Assembly (NCBI RefSeq): GCF_023634845.1
Contig: NZ_JAMLJL010000009.1
Coordinates: 122,858-186,857, forward strand
Length of the DNA stretch: 64,000 nt
Reading direction: 5' to 3'
Origin: Flavobacterium amniphilum
GTDB taxonomy: Bacteria; Bacteroidota; Bacteroidia; Flavobacteriales; Flavobacteriaceae
Below are positions 51,393-61,306 of this stretch, one piece after another (the stretch's first letter is position 1; each line of letters begins with the position of its first letter). The position numbers and the translations under genes were made by a program. The notes under the pieces are model-generated. The model worked only from the letters and a program-made list of their open reading frames with translations, did not search any database and was not told where the DNA came from.

Positions 51393-52781
51393 ATGCAAAA
51401 TATTTTAAAATTATTTCTTTTTTCAGTAGCTATCTGTTTGGTAGCGTGTAACTCGGAGGAAGAGTATACATTGGTACCTGAAGAGGGAGAAGAGCTTTTA
51501 GGAGGTTCGTCGACTGTTTTTAATGCTTCAGCTGAAGCGTTTGGTTTCGCTTCTAAAGATTTAACGATAGATGAAGAAGCTGATTTTGCCGTAGGGAATT
51601 CATTTTTCAGACAAAGTTGGATTTCAGCACCTTCTTCAACAACAGCACGTGATGGTTTAGGGCCTTTCTTTAATGCAATTACTTGTTCAAGCTGTCATTT
51701 TAAGGATGGAAGAGGACGTCCTCCCATGTTTGACGGTGAATTGGGAAAAGGATTGTTGTTGCGGTTAGGTATACCGGGAATACATGCTAACGGTGGCTCA
51801 CTGCCTGATCCGAATTATGGCTCCCAATTACAGGATAATGCCATTTTAGGACAAACTATAAAAGGAAATTATACGATTACTTATCAAATCACAACCGAAA
51901 CCCTTGCTGACGGTACTGTAGTTGAACTTCAAAAACCAATTTACCAAATCAGTAATTTAGGTTACGGACCTTTGGCACCAAATGTTATGGTTTCTCCACG
52001 CGTAGCCAATCAGATGATAGGGATGGGATTACTAGAAGCAGTGCCGGAAAATACAATTTTAGGATTTATAACTGCTAATAATGCAAATGGTGTTTCAGGA
52101 AAGGCAAACTATGTATATGATGTTGAAAGTAATTCGCAAAAATTGGGAAGGTTTGGATGGAAAGCCAATCAGCCAAGTGTGCGCCAACAGGTAGCCGGTG
52201 CTTTTCTTGGTGATTTAGGAATTACTTCTCCGGTATTTCCAAATGAAAACTGCCCTACAGGTGTTGATTGTGGTTCAATCCCTAATGGTGGAACGCCTGA
52301 AATTGAGAGTGCTAATTTCAACCGTGTGGTTTTATATTCGAGTTCTCTGGCGGTTCCGGTGCGTAGAAATTATAAAGATCAGGATGTACTGAAAGGCAAA
52401 AAGATATTTGAAGAGATTAATTGTGTATCCTGCCATATATCCAAAATGCAAACGGGTAATAATCATCCTATAGTGGCGATGAGAAACCAAACAATACGAC
52501 CGTTTACCGATTTGTTATTGCATGACATGGGAGAAGGCCTGGCAGATAATTCGCCTGATTTTCTGGCTTCGGGAACTGAATGGAGAACCCAGCCGTTGTG
52601 GGGAATCGGATTGATAAATGTAGTGAACAGCCATACCCGGTTATTGCATGACGGAAGAGCGAGAAGCGTTACGGAAGCTATTATGTGGCACGGTGGTGAA
52701 GCCCAAATTTCCAAAAATAGATTCAAACAGCTTTCCACTGAAAAGAGAAACCAGCTTTTAGCTTTTATCAATTCGCTTTAA
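51393..52781 (+). CDS. Di-heme oxidoreductase-like lipoprotein (DHOR/thiol oxidoreductase family), 462 aa
   Basis: Starts MQNILKLFLFSVAICLVAC with lipobox LVAC (Cys19). Two heme c attachment sites are visible: CSSCH at residues 98-102 in FNAITCSSCHFKDG, and CVSCH near residue 345 in FEEINCVSCHIS. The later HDMGEGLADNSPDF and LLHDGRARSVTEAI are di-heme oxidoreductase motifs. The start at 51354 is rejected because it lies in the terminator hairpin. In iron-uptake clusters this enzyme is thought to oxidise or reduce metal or thiol substrates beside imelysin. It must be matured by the cytochrome c machinery in the periplasm. Confidence 0.9.
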   Translation: MQNILKLFLFSVAICLVACNSEEEYTLVPEEGEELLGGSSTVFNASAEAFGFASKDLTIDEEADFAVGNSFFRQSWISAPSSTTARDGLGPFFNAITCSSCHFKDGRGRPPMFDGELGKGLLLRLGIPGIHANGGSLPDPNYGSQLQDNAILGQTIKGNYTITYQITTETLADGTVVELQKPIYQISNLGYGPLAPNVMVSPRVANQMIGMGLLEAVPENTILGFITANNANGVSGKANYVYDVESNSQKLGRFGWKANQPSVRQQVAGAFLGDLGITSPVFPNENCPTGVDCGSIPNGGTPEIESANFNRVVLYSSSLAVPVRRNYKDQDVLKGKKIFEEINCVSCHISKMQTGNNHPIVAMRNQTIRPFTDLLLHDMGEGLADNSPDFLASGTEWRTQPLWGIGLINVVNSHTRLLHDGRARSVTEAIMWHGGEAQISKNRFKQLSTEKRNQLLAFINSL

Positions 52782-52790
52782 TTTTCAAAT

Positions 52791-53582
52791 GTGATTAATT
52801 ATACGGTTTACAAAAACGAATCAAGTGACCAATGGGTGACTTTTGTGCATGGAGCAGGAGGAAGTTCATCCATCTGGTTTAAACAAATACGTGATTTTCA
52901 AAAGCATTTCAATGTATTGTTGCTTGATTTACGTGGTCACGGAAATTCAAAACAGCCTACTTCGTTTAAAAATCCGTTCCAGAAAAAATATACATTCCAA
53001 TCAATCGCAACCGATGTTGTGGAAGTAATTGATCATCTTAAAATCGAATCTTCTCATTTTGTAGGGATTTCTTTGGGAACCATTATCATCAGGCAATTGG
53101 CAGAAATGCATCCTGAACGGGTAAAAAGCATGATTATGGGTGGCGCAATCCTGAAAATGAATTTCCGTTCGCAGATTTTAATGCGGGTTGGAAATGTTTT
53201 TAAGTATGTGTTGCCTTATTTGGTTTTGTACCGTCTTTTTGCTTTTATTATCATGCCGAAAGCAAATCACAAGCATTCCCGTTTGTTGTTTATAAATGAA
53301 GCCAAAAAGTTATATCAGAAGGAATTTATAAAATGGTTTAAATTAACGGCCGAGATTAATCCGGTGTTAAAATGGTTCCGTCAGGTTGAACTCAATATAC
53401 CAACTTTTTACATCATGGGTGAGGAAGATTATATGTTTTTGCCTTCGGTACGGAAAGTCGTTGAGAGTCATTATAGAACGGCAAAATTGTTTGTTGTAGA
53501 AAAGTGCGGACACGTTGTGAACGTAGAACAGGCCTCGGTTTTCAATGATCAGGTCTTGAATTTTCTTATGGGATTTAAATAA
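52791..53582 (+). CDS. Alpha/beta hydrolase, 263 aa
   Basis: A cytoplasmic alpha/beta-hydrolase: oxyanion loop FVHGAGGSSSIWFKQ, LDLRGHGNSKQP, nucleophile Ser in FVGISLGTII (about residue 95), and the catalytic acid and histidine in FYIMGEEDYMFLP and VEKCGHVVNVEQ. It starts with GTG; the nearby ATG is followed at once by a stop. It lies 9 bases after the di-heme oxidoreductase gene and so is probably in its operon. The substrate is unknown; the family includes esterases, haloperoxidase-like enzymes and C-C hydrolases. Confidence 0.88.
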   Translation: MINYTVYKNESSDQWVTFVHGAGGSSSIWFKQIRDFQKHFNVLLLDLRGHGNSKQPTSFKNPFQKKYTFQSIATDVVEVIDHLKIESSHFVGISLGTIIIRQLAEMHPERVKSMIMGGAILKMNFRSQILMRVGNVFKYVLPYLVLYRLFAFIIMPKANHKHSRLLFINEAKKLYQKEFIKWFKLTAEINPVLKWFRQVELNIPTFYIMGEEDYMFLPSVRKVVESHYRTAKLFVVEKCGHVVNVEQASVFNDQVLNFLMGFK

Positions 53583-53612
53583 AAAAGCCGGTATGGAAAT
53601 ACCGACTTTTTT
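53581..53612 (+). terminator. Terminator after the alpha/beta hydrolase gene
   Basis: Stem AAAAAAG-CGGTAT / ATACCG-CTTTTTT with one C-A mismatch and loop GGAA. Confidence 0.75.
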
Positions 53613-53729
53613 GTAAACTAACCAAACCAAACAAAATTCTATGAATTCTTATGACAAAGGTCAGTATTTTTTTTGAATTCTATTGTTAAGATATTGTTAT
53701 TATCTTGTTGATTATGAAAAAATTAACGC

Positions 53730-54443
53730 TTATTTTTTATCTTGTAGAGCAAATACTTTTTTCAGTAAATCAGAAGTTCTTGATGCTAAATTAGTCCGGA
53801 TGCTTTTTTCCTCAACGGCAACCATTTTGAATACGCCTTCCATCGCTTTATTTGTTGTATAATCTGTTAAGTCAGGGTTTACTTTTTTAACTAACGGAAT
53901 CGTGTTGTATTTGTTGATGATATTTGTCCATACTTTATCGGCACCAACTTTAGAAAACGAGTTTTTAATCACCGGATTGAATTTAACATACAAAGCCGAT
54001 GAAGTTGAATTCTCCAGATAAGTTGTAGCCGAACGTTCATTTCCCAATAGTATGTTTTTGGCATCGGTAAATGTCATTTCTTTAATGGCGTCCACAAAGA
54101 TAGGCGTCGACTCTTTTACGGCATCTTCTGCAGCTCTGTTGATGACTTTCAATCCTTCATCTGCCAGTTTTGACATTCCGATATCACGTAATGCTTTGTC
54201 TACCTTTCTCAATTCTTCAGGAAGCAGGATTTTAACCATTTCGTTTTTGTAAAACCCATCCACAGCGGTTAATTTTACAACCTGTTTGTCAATTCCGTTG
54301 TTTAAAGCTTCTTTTAATCCTGAAGCAATCTGGGCTTGGGTTAACATACCTTGCGTTTGTGGTAATTGGTTAATTACCTGCTGCATTTCGGCACATCCTG
54401 TGAATAATGGTAATGCCGCTAAAATAATTAATGCTTTTTTCAT
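53730..54443 (-). CDS. DUF4197-family lipoprotein, 237 aa (tandem paralogue)
   Basis: Starts MKKALIILAALPLFTGCAEM with lipobox FTGC. The mature part is DUF4197-like: QIASGLKEALNNGIDKQVVK, VDGFYKNEMVKILLPEELRK, then NIINKYNTIPLVKKVNPDLT and FALQDKK at the end. The role is unknown; members are exported and mostly helical. It is 4 bases downstream of a longer paralogue that shares much of its sequence, so the two are a tandem duplication in one operon. The start at 54470 is rejected as it overlaps the upstream gene. Confidence 0.88.
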   Translation of the reverse strand: MKKALIILAALPLFTGCAEMQQVINQLPQTQGMLTQAQIASGLKEALNNGIDKQVVKLTAVDGFYKNEMVKILLPEELRKVDKALRDIGMSKLADEGLKVINRAAEDAVKESTPIFVDAIKEMTFTDAKNILLGNERSATTYLENSTSSALYVKFNPVIKNSFSKVGADKVWTNIINKYNTIPLVKKVNPDLTDYTTNKAMEGVFKMVAVEEKSIRTNLASRTSDLLKKVFALQDKK

Positions 54444-54447
54444 TCGT

Positions 54448-55170
54448 TTATTTTTTGTCTTGTAATGCAAATACTTTTTTCAATAAATCAGATGTTCTGG
54501 AATTTAAATTGGTGCGGATGTTTTTTTCTTCCACAGCAATCATTTTGAACACGCCATCTAATGCTTTATTGGTCACATAATCATTGATGTCGGGATTTAC
54601 TTTGGTTACCAAAGGCAGGTTGTTGTATTTTTTGATAATGTTGTTCCAGATTACATCAGCGCCTACTTTTCCGATAGACTGTTGTACAACCGGATTGAAT
54701 TTGGCATACAAAGGATTACGCGTTGAAGTCTGTAAATAGTTGGTTGCCGCATCTTGATTGCCTAATAAAATATTTTTAGCATCGGTAATGGTGATGTTTT
54801 TGATCGCATCGACAAAAATTGGGGTCGATTCTTTTACGGCATCTTCTGCAGCTCTGTTCAGCGCCCTGATTCCGTCATCGGCCAGTTTTGACATTCCCAT
54901 TTTGCGTAAAGTTTTGTCAACTTTCTGTAATTCTTCCGGCAACAAAATTTTTACGGCTTCATTTTTGTAAAACCCGTCAGTTGCGGTTAATTTTTTAACT
55001 TGTATATCAACTCCTTTGTTTAAGGCTTCTTTCAACCCTCCGGCGATATCAAGCCCACCGTCTTTTTTGGTTATGGCCGAAATTTTGTCTTCCGCTTTTT
55101 TAATTAAATCTTTGAGTTGTGCATTGCTTACAAATGGAATGAACACGAATAGTAGGATAAACTTTTTCAT
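54448..55170 (-). CDS. DUF4197-family exported protein, 240 aa (tandem paralogue)
   Basis: Starts MKKFILLFVFIPFVSNAQLK with a classical (non-lipoprotein) signal peptide; the rest parallels the downstream copy: GLKEALNKGVDIQVKKLTAT, DGFYKNEAVKILLPEELQKV, DAVWNN-type helices and the identical ending LLKKVFALQDKK. So one copy stays lipid-anchored and the other is probably soluble in the periplasm. Function is unknown. A -7 element lies 19 bases upstream of its start. Confidence 0.88.
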   Translation of the reverse strand: MKKFILLFVFIPFVSNAQLKDLIKKAEDKISAITKKDGGLDIAGGLKEALNKGVDIQVKKLTATDGFYKNEAVKILLPEELQKVDKTLRKMGMSKLADDGIRALNRAAEDAVKESTPIFVDAIKNITITDAKNILLGNQDAATNYLQTSTRNPLYAKFNPVVQQSIGKVGADVIWNNIIKKYNNLPLVTKVNPDINDYVTNKALDGVFKMIAVEEKNIRTNLNSRTSDLLKKVFALQDKK

Positions 55171-55188
55171 AAATTAAAATTGGTTTAC

Positions 55189-55196
55189 CAAAGATA
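55189..55196 (-). promoter_or_regulatory. Putative -7 element (TATCTTTG on minus strand)
   Basis: TAnnTTTG match 19 bases upstream of the DUF4197 operon start; no clear -33 box. Confidence 0.45.
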
Positions 55197-55247
55197 AGCA
55201 AAGTCCGTGCCTTTTTTTAAAAGCGGAAGAATAGGAGTGTGTTAAAA

Positions 55248-56726
55248 TTACAATCCGAGAATCCCTTTTTTGAGGTTTAACTGTTCCTGTGTGGGGTTTT
55301 CAACAGGTGAAATATAAACATCTTCAAGGTAGCCGTCTAATTGTAATCCCATGTCAAATAAATATTCTGTAACAGGAATTCTTTTCATTCCGGTTACATA
55401 ATCATCAAAAAACCATTGCATGTTTTTTTTCGAAACTTTATTGACAGCAGCAACGATGTCTTTCAGCTCATAAGGGATATTGGTTTTTCCAAATTGTGTA
55501 TACATTTCTGCCATAAAATCATCAAGTCCTTTTTGGTTGCCGGTAGCTTTCCTGATTTCAATATCCAATCCTAAACCGACCAATGTCCCGCCTCCGTAAA
55601 CTAAATAGCGGTTTTGGTTTTTATTGGTTCCGGATTCTTTGATGCTGGTTTTGTTTTGTTGTAAATCCCTGATGATGTTATATCTCGTGATTACATTTTC
55701 AAAACGTTTGTAAAAAGTCGGTTCATCAATAATTTTTGTATGGGTAAGTAAAATATTGGTCAGATAATCTGTGAAACCTTCTTTGAACCATTCCTCCTGA
55801 CCTTTTGGGATTATGGTATGGCCATTCCATAAGTGAATGGTTTCGTGCGCCATGATATGTCCCCAGTTTGTACGGCTGTTTTTATTGATTTTACCTTTTA
55901 TGATTTGGCTGAAACTGTTTCTGAAGGCACTTCCGTCAGTAATTACACTACTTTCATTAACAACGATGAGGTATTTTTTCTTTGGTGAACCGTTAAAAAA
56001 TTTTGTGGTAGATTCAATAATGGGTTGCATTAATCCAATAAAATCATTTTCATTGGCTTTTATTGTATTTCCCAATGCAAACAAAAGCTCAAAATCACCT
56101 ATTTTAATTTCCTTTTCATAATGATTTCCAACAAAAATGCAATTGTTCAAAAGAAACCGTAAATCTTCATTTACAATGAAATCGTTTGGTTTGGGAGTTT
56201 TAATCCAAGGTGTTGAGGCTTTCCAGTTTTTAGGTAAGGTGAAATGAACCGAGACATTTTTTACATCAGCCAAAACAGGAATGTCAGGAACCATAAAAAG
56301 TGAGTATCCTGTAAAAAATAACCCTTCCGGGGTTTTATAGGCAACTTCATCATAACCGCCACAATGCTCCCAGTTTTCGGTATTGTGTTCAGTTATAATG
56401 TCGTATTCAATAGCGTAACTGCCAAGTGTTGCTGATTGTATTTCCCAAGTTCCGTCACCAAGATATTTAACAATCTGATCCTTTTTTTTATTGTTTTTGA
56501 CCGTTAGGTTTTTGACAAATTTGATTTCACCTTCCGGATTTTTCTCCGATGGATGGCAAAACATGAAAAAGCGGTTTTTGGCTTCGGCTAAGTCTAAAGT
56601 CGTTTTGATATGAACTATGTTCTGGTCTTTTTGGGTGAAATCCAGATCATAATTGACCGGGTTGTTTTGCCCAAAGGAATTAAAAATGAAGAGAATTCCT
56701 GCTAATAGGGAAAATAGATTTTTCAT
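55248..56726 (-). CDS. Secreted M61-like gluzincin metallopeptidase, 492 aa
   Basis: The signal peptide MKNLFSLLAGILFIFNSFGQ directs export. The zinc site is HETIH at residues 294-298 in HIMAHETIHLWNG, with the third ligand Glu316 in EEWFKEGFTDYL, the gluzincin arrangement of M1/M61 peptidases. The first 200 residues form a beta domain as in M61 glycyl aminopeptidases. The PDZ domain often present after the catalytic part is not evident, so the protein is shorter than classical members. The start at 56726 gives the signal peptide; the longer frame up to 56828 is a low-complexity extension. It is a single gene, divergent from icmF. Confidence 0.87.
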   Translation of the reverse strand: MKNLFSLLAGILFIFNSFGQNNPVNYDLDFTQKDQNIVHIKTTLDLAEAKNRFFMFCHPSEKNPEGEIKFVKNLTVKNNKKKDQIVKYLGDGTWEIQSATLGSYAIEYDIITEHNTENWEHCGGYDEVAYKTPEGLFFTGYSLFMVPDIPVLADVKNVSVHFTLPKNWKASTPWIKTPKPNDFIVNEDLRFLLNNCIFVGNHYEKEIKIGDFELLFALGNTIKANENDFIGLMQPIIESTTKFFNGSPKKKYLIVVNESSVITDGSAFRNSFSQIIKGKINKNSRTNWGHIMAHETIHLWNGHTIIPKGQEEWFKEGFTDYLTNILLTHTKIIDEPTFYKRFENVITRYNIIRDLQQNKTSIKESGTNKNQNRYLVYGGGTLVGLGLDIEIRKATGNQKGLDDFMAEMYTQFGKTNIPYELKDIVAAVNKVSKKNMQWFFDDYVTGMKRIPVTEYLFDMGLQLDGYLEDVYISPVENPTQEQLNLKKGILGL

Positions 56727-56949
56727 GAAAAACTGATTTTTTTCCGCTGCGCTCCAAACAATTCGGCTCCGCCTCGGGTGATTGATGATTGATGCCTCTT
56801 TTTCTGAAAATGCAAAAGAGGTATTCACTAGACGACAAAATTTGAGAATGGTTACAAAATATCTCTTTTTTGTTTGGAATAATACAAAAATTAGGCTTTT
56901 AATTTTTTAGAAATACGTAAATTGCACGCACAAATTTATTACCGTAAAA

Positions 56950-59900
56950 ATGGAACAGGTACAACCCTATCAACCAAAAAATAAAGTTAGAATTGTTACA
57001 GCAGCTTCGCTTTTTGACGGACACGATGCTGCAATCAATATCATGCGCCGTATCATTCAGGCTACAGGCGTAGAAGTAATTCACCTTGGACATGACAGAA
57101 GTGTGGAAGAGGTAGTGAATACTGCAATTCAGGAAGATGCAAATGCAATAGCAATGACTTCGTATCAGGGAGGTCACAACGAATATTTCAAATACATGTA
57201 TGATTTGCTGAATGAAAAAGGTGCCGGTCATATCAAAATCTTCGGTGGTGGAGGCGGAGTAATCCTTCCTTCTGAGATTTCAGAATTACATGAATATGGT
57301 ATTGAAAGAATTTATTCCCCGGATGACGGCCGTGAATTGGGATTGCAGGGAATGATCAATGATTTGGTACAACGCGCCGATTTTCCTGTAGGGGATAAAT
57401 TAAACGGTGAGGCAAATCATTTGGAAGATAAAAACCCAACGGCCATTGCACGTGTGATTTCTTCTGCAGAAAATTTCCCTGAGGTGGCTAAACCTGCTTT
57501 GGATAAAATATATAAAATCAATCAGGACAGTAAAACGCCTGTGTTGGGAATCACCGGAACGGGTGGTGCCGGAAAATCATCTTTAGTGGATGAGTTGGTG
57601 CGCCGTTTCTTAATTGACTTCCCGGAAAAAACCATTGGTTTGATTTCTGTTGATCCTTCAAAACGTAAAACGGGAGGAGCTTTATTGGGTGACCGTATCC
57701 GTATGAATGCGATCAATAACCCGAGAGTTTACATGCGTTCATTGGCAACGCGTCAATCAAATTTGGCTTTATCGAAATATGTTCAGGAAGCTATTGAAGT
57801 ATTAAAAGCAGCTAAATACGATTTGATTGTTTTGGAAACTTCGGGTATCGGACAATCAGATACAGAGATCTTGGAGCATTCGGATGTTTCGTTGTATGTG
57901 ATGACACCTGAATTCGGAGCGGCTACGCAGTTGGAAAAAATCGACATGTTGGATTTCGCTGATTTGGTGGCTTTGAATAAATTCGACAAACGTGGTGCTT
58001 TGGATGCTATCCGTGATGTGAAAAAGCAATACCAGCGTAACCATAATTTATGGGACGTTGATCCGGATAAAATGCCGGTTTTCGGAACCATTGCTTCGCA
58101 GTTCAATGATCCGGGAATGAATACACTTTACAAATCCATCATGGATAAAATTGTAGAGAAAACGGGAATCGATTTGCATTCGAATTTCCAGATTACACGT
58201 GAAATGAGTGAGAAAATCTTCGTGATTCCGCCGCACAGAACACGTTATCTGTCTGAAATTGCTGAAAACAACCGTAAATATGATGAAACGGCACTTTCTC
58301 AGGTTGATGTAGCGCAAAAATTATACGGAATTTTCAAAACCATTGAAACGGTTTCAGGAAGAGTGCCAAAATTAGATAAATCAGGAATTCTTGAAGAATC
58401 GTTAAATCATTCGCCTGATAAAAAAGAGTTCTTGTCATTGCTGATGAAAGAATTCGACCGTGTGAAAATGAATTTGGATCCCTACAACTGGGAAATCATT
58501 TTGACATGGGATGAAAAAGTAAATAAATATAAAAACCCTGTATATAGCTTCATGGTGCGTGACAAGGAAATCAAAATCCAGACACACACCGAATCATTGT
58601 CACATTCACAAATCCCGAAAGTAGCTTTGCCAAAATACCAGGCTTGGGGTGATATCTTAAAATGGAACCTACAGGAAAACGTACCGGGTGAATTCCCGTT
58701 CGCTTCAGGATTATATCCGTTCAAGCGTGAAGGAGAAGATCCAACGCGTATGTTCGCAGGTGAAGGTGGTCCGGAAAGAACCAACCGCCGTTTCCACTAT
58801 GTATCGTTGGGTATGCCGGCAAAACGTTTATCAACTGCATTCGACTCAGTGACTTTATATGGTAACGATCCTGATCACAGACCAGATATTTATGGAAAAA
58901 TCGGTAACGCAGGAGTTTCCATCTGTTGTTTGGATGATGCAAAAAAATTATACTCCGGTTTCGATTTGAGTCATCCGGCGACTTCAGTTTCAATGACGAT
59001 CAACGGACCGGCACCTATGTTATTAGGTTTCTTCATGAATGCGGCTATCGACCAAAACTGTGAGAAATACATCAAAGAAAACGGTCTGGAAGCTGAAGTT
59101 GAAGCTAAAATAAAAGCAATCTATAAAGCTAAAGGAACGGAAAGACCTCGTTATAACGGTGATTTACCGCAAGGGAATGATGGTTTAGGTTTGATGCTTC
59201 TAGGAGTAACCGGAGATCAGGTTTTACCAGCCGATGTTTATGCTGATATTAAAGTGAAAACGTTAGCTCAGGTTCGTGGAACGGTTCAGGCCGATATCCT
59301 AAAGGAAGACCAGGCACAAAACACTTGTATTTTCTCTACGGAGTTCGCGCTTCGTTTAATGGGTGACGTTCAGGAATATTTCATCCAGAAGAATGTGCGT
59401 AACTTCTATTCGGTTTCGATATCAGGTTACCACATTGCAGAAGCAGGAGCAAACCCGATCACGCAGTTAGCATTTACATTGGCAAATGGTTTCACGTATG
59501 TGGAGTACTATTTAAGCCGTGGAATGAGCATCAATGACTTCGGTCCTAACTTATCGTTCTTCTTCTCGAACGGTATCGATCCGGAATATGCAGTAATCGG
59601 ACGTGTGGCACGTAAAATTTGGGCTAAAGCCCTGAAAAATAAATACGGAGCCAATGAAAGAGCGCAGATGTTGAAATACCATATCCAGACTTCAGGACGT
59701 TCATTGCACGCACAAGAAATTGACTTTAATGATATCCGTACAACCTTACAGGCGTTGTATGCGATTTATGATAACTGTAACTCGTTGCATACCAATGCGT
59801 ACGACGAAGCAATTACAACTCCAACGGAAGAATCGGTACGTCGTGCCATGGCAATTCAGTTGATCATCAACAAAGAATTAGGGTTGGCGAAAAACGAAAA

Positions 59901-60375
59901 CCCAATTCAAGGTTCTTTCATTATTGAAGAATTGACTGATTTGGTGGAAGAAGCGGTATTGACTGAATTCGACCGTATCACTGAAAGAGGAGGAGTCCTT
60001 GGCGCTATGGAAACCATGTACCAGCGTTCTAAAATCCAGGAAGAATCATTGTATTATGAAACATTAAAACATACTGGTGAATTCCCAATTATCGGAGTAA
60101 ATACGTTCTTGAGTTCAAAAGGTTCGCCAACAGTAGTTCCTGCTGAGGTTATCCGTGCAACGGAAGAAGAAAAGCAATTCCAGATTGCTACGCTTGAAAG
60201 CTTACACACAGCACAGGCTGATAAAGTGAAAGAGCAATTGGCAATCATTCAGGAAGCAGCGATTCAAAACCTGAATATTTTCGAGAAATTGATGGATGCG
60301 GCCAAGTATTGTTCATTAGGCCAGATAACCGCTGCGTTGTTTGAAGTGGGTGGACAGTATAGAAGAAATATGTAA
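56950..60375 (+). CDS. icmF: Fused isobutyryl-CoA mutase/GTPase (methylmalonyl-CoA mutase family), 1141 aa
   Basis: Three domains known from IcmF are in order. A B12-binding domain (residues 1-150) has the DxH motif in [11 protein letters not shown] (Asp23, His25) for lower-axial coordination of adenosylcobalamin. A MeaB-like G domain (about 195-420) has P-loop GTGGAGKSS (203-211) and [13 protein letters not shown] mutase TIM barrel (about 540-1110) has [20 protein letters not shown] and [20 protein letters not shown]. It interconverts isobutyryl- and n-butyryl-CoA, or related acyl-CoAs, by radical carbon-skeleton rearrangement; the GTPase protects cofactor loading. It is the clearest B12-dependent enzyme of the window. 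It is a single gene in a 64-bit-long intergenic frame without visible standard -33 box. Confidence 0.94.
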   Translation: MEQVQPYQPKNKVRIVTAASLFDGHDAAINIMRRIIQATGVEVIHLGHDRSVEEVVNTAIQEDANAIAMTSYQGGHNEYFKYMYDLLNEKGAGHIKIFGGGGGVILPSEISELHEYGIERIYSPDDGRELGLQGMINDLVQRADFPVGDKLNGEANHLEDKNPTAIARVISSAENFPEVAKPALDKIYKINQDSKTPVLGITGTGGAGKSSLVDELVRRFLIDFPEKTIGLISVDPSKRKTGGALLGDRIRMNAINNPRVYMRSLATRQSNLALSKYVQEAIEVLKAAKYDLIVLETSGIGQSDTEILEHSDVSLYVMTPEFGAATQLEKIDMLDFADLVALNKFDKRGALDAIRDVKKQYQRNHNLWDVDPDKMPVFGTIASQFNDPGMNTLYKSIMDKIVEKTGIDLHSNFQITREMSEKIFVIPPHRTRYLSEIAENNRKYDETALSQVDVAQKLYGIFKTIETVSGRVPKLDKSGILEESLNHSPDKKEFLSLLMKEFDRVKMNLDPYNWEIILTWDEKVNKYKNPVYSFMVRDKEIKIQTHTESLSHSQIPKVALPKYQAWGDILKWNLQENVPGEFPFASGLYPFKREGEDPTRMFAGEGGPERTNRRFHYVSLGMPAKRLSTAFDSVTLYGNDPDHRPDIYGKIGNAGVSICCLDDAKKLYSGFDLSHPATSVSMTINGPAPMLLGFFMNAAIDQNCEKYIKENGLEAEVEAKIKAIYKAKGTERPRYNGDLPQGNDGLGLMLLGVTGDQVLPADVYADIKVKTLAQVRGTVQADILKEDQAQNTCIFSTEFALRLMGDVQEYFIQKNVRNFYSVSISGYHIAEAGANPITQLAFTLANGFTYVEYYLSRGMSINDFGPNLSFFFSNGIDPEYAVIGRVARKIWAKALKNKYGANERAQMLKYHIQTSGRSLHAQEIDFNDIRTTLQALYAIYDNCNSLHTNAYDEAITTPTEESVRRAMAIQLIINKELGLAKNENPIQGSFIIEELTDLVEEAVLTEFDRITERGGVLGAMETMYQRSKIQEESLYYETLKHTGEFPIIGVNTFLSSKGSPTVVPAEVIRATEEEKQFQIATLESLHTAQADKVKEQLAIIQEAAIQNLNIFEKLMDAAKYCSLGQITAALFEVGGQYRRNM

Positions 60376-60428
60376 GCAGGATGCATCTGAAACAAGGCGA
60401 AGCTGAAGTTGAAGATTGCATGTCGCTT

Positions 60429-60515
60429 ATGCTGAGCTTGTCGAAGCATCTCAGAGAGCCGGAATCTTTAAAAAAAATTTTGTGCGAATCGCTTACACTG
60501 AGCCTGTCGAAGTGT
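60429..60515. repeat. Two REP-like hairpin repeats with covarying arms
   Basis: Copies at 60429-60449 (ATGCT...AGCAT) and 60495-60515 (ACACT...AGTGT) share the core GAGCYTGTCGA and a preceding tcgctta. The outer 5-bp arms differ between copies but stay complementary. The same core occurs three times in the 43-bp repeats at 21.6-21.75 kb. The remainder of the 60376-60540 gap shows nothing else. Confidence 0.65.
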
Positions 60516-60540
60516 TCTTAATATGGCATTGAAATTATAT

Positions 60541-60568
60541 AAAAACCTTCCGCTTCAGGAAGGTTTTT
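60541..60568 (+). terminator. Terminator downstream of icmF
   Basis: Perfect 11-bp stem AAAAACCTTCC / GGAAGGTTTTT with loop GCTTCA. Confidence 0.8.
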
Positions 60569-60605
60569 CGTTTGTTAAAAAGAATTAGATTTGAGAAAAA
60601 ACTAT

Positions 60606-61235
60606 ATGTATAAATACATCCTCTTTTTTATGTGTTCTTTATCGTTTGGTCAAACGCCATTCAGTAAAGAAAATCCAAACAATACTTTAGCACTGAAAGC
60701 GTGTGGTTATATAAATTTGCTGGATGGAGGTTTCGGTTCTATTGTTGGGGTTGAGAAAGGTTTTATGAGAAATAACTCAATAGGGGTTAAGTTAATTTAT
60801 AATCATTTTTTACCCCGTAGGGAAGATGAAGAAGAAGGGCTAATAGATTATACTGATGACAGAGATCTTTCTTTAATTGCAGAATATAAGCATTATCTCA
60901 ATTTAAATGAATTCAGGGAAAGAACGGGTGTGTCTCCTTATATATCTGCAAATTATAAAAAAGGTAGAAGAACTATCGATCATGACCGTAATTATGATCA
61001 TGATTACTATCACAGGGAAACTGACTACGAATATTTTGGACCTGCAGTTGGTGCAGTTTTAGCTTTTACAAGCGTTGGAAGATGGGCTATTGATACCCAG
61101 ATTAGCTATTTGTCAGGGATAAAAAAGAGAACTACCGATTATGTTGTCCCGTTTCCGCATAATTCAAAGGAATCATTCAGAACAAATTATTTTAGATTTG
61201 AAATTATGCTGACTTATAATATAAATTGGATGTAA
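60606..61235 (+). CDS. Unknown small outer-membrane-type protein, 209 aa
   Basis: Starts MYKYILFFMCSLSFGQ, a signal peptide. The mature part has alternating strands typical of a small barrel: GFGSIVGVEKGFMRNNSIGV, KLIYNHFLP, LSLIAEYKHYLNL, GVSPYISANYKKG, WAIDTQISYLSG and RFEIMLTYNINWM at the C-terminus. An acidic loop (REDEEEGLIDYTDDRD) and a His/Tyr-rich loop (DHDRNYDHDYYHRETDYEY) may bind metal, which is inference. The ATG at 60606 is used; a TTG at 60591 would add five residues. It is a single gene between two terminators. Function is unknown. Confidence 0.78.
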   Translation: MYKYILFFMCSLSFGQTPFSKENPNNTLALKACGYINLLDGGFGSIVGVEKGFMRNNSIGVKLIYNHFLPRREDEEEGLIDYTDDRDLSLIAEYKHYLNLNEFRERTGVSPYISANYKKGRRTIDHDRNYDHDYYHRETDYEYFGPAVGAVLAFTSVGRWAIDTQISYLSGIKKRTTDYVVPFPHNSKESFRTNYFRFEIMLTYNINWM

Positions 61236-61277
61236 TGTTTGTTTGAAATATTTTCTTTGCTTACACCTGATAATTAA

Positions 61278-61303
61278 AAAAGCCCCACATCTGTGAGGCT
61301 TTT
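61278..61303. terminator. Bidirectional terminator between convergent genes
   Basis: Stem AAAGCC-CACA / TGTG-GGCTTT with one C-A mismatch and loop TC. Confidence 0.75.
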
Positions 61304-61306
61304 CTT

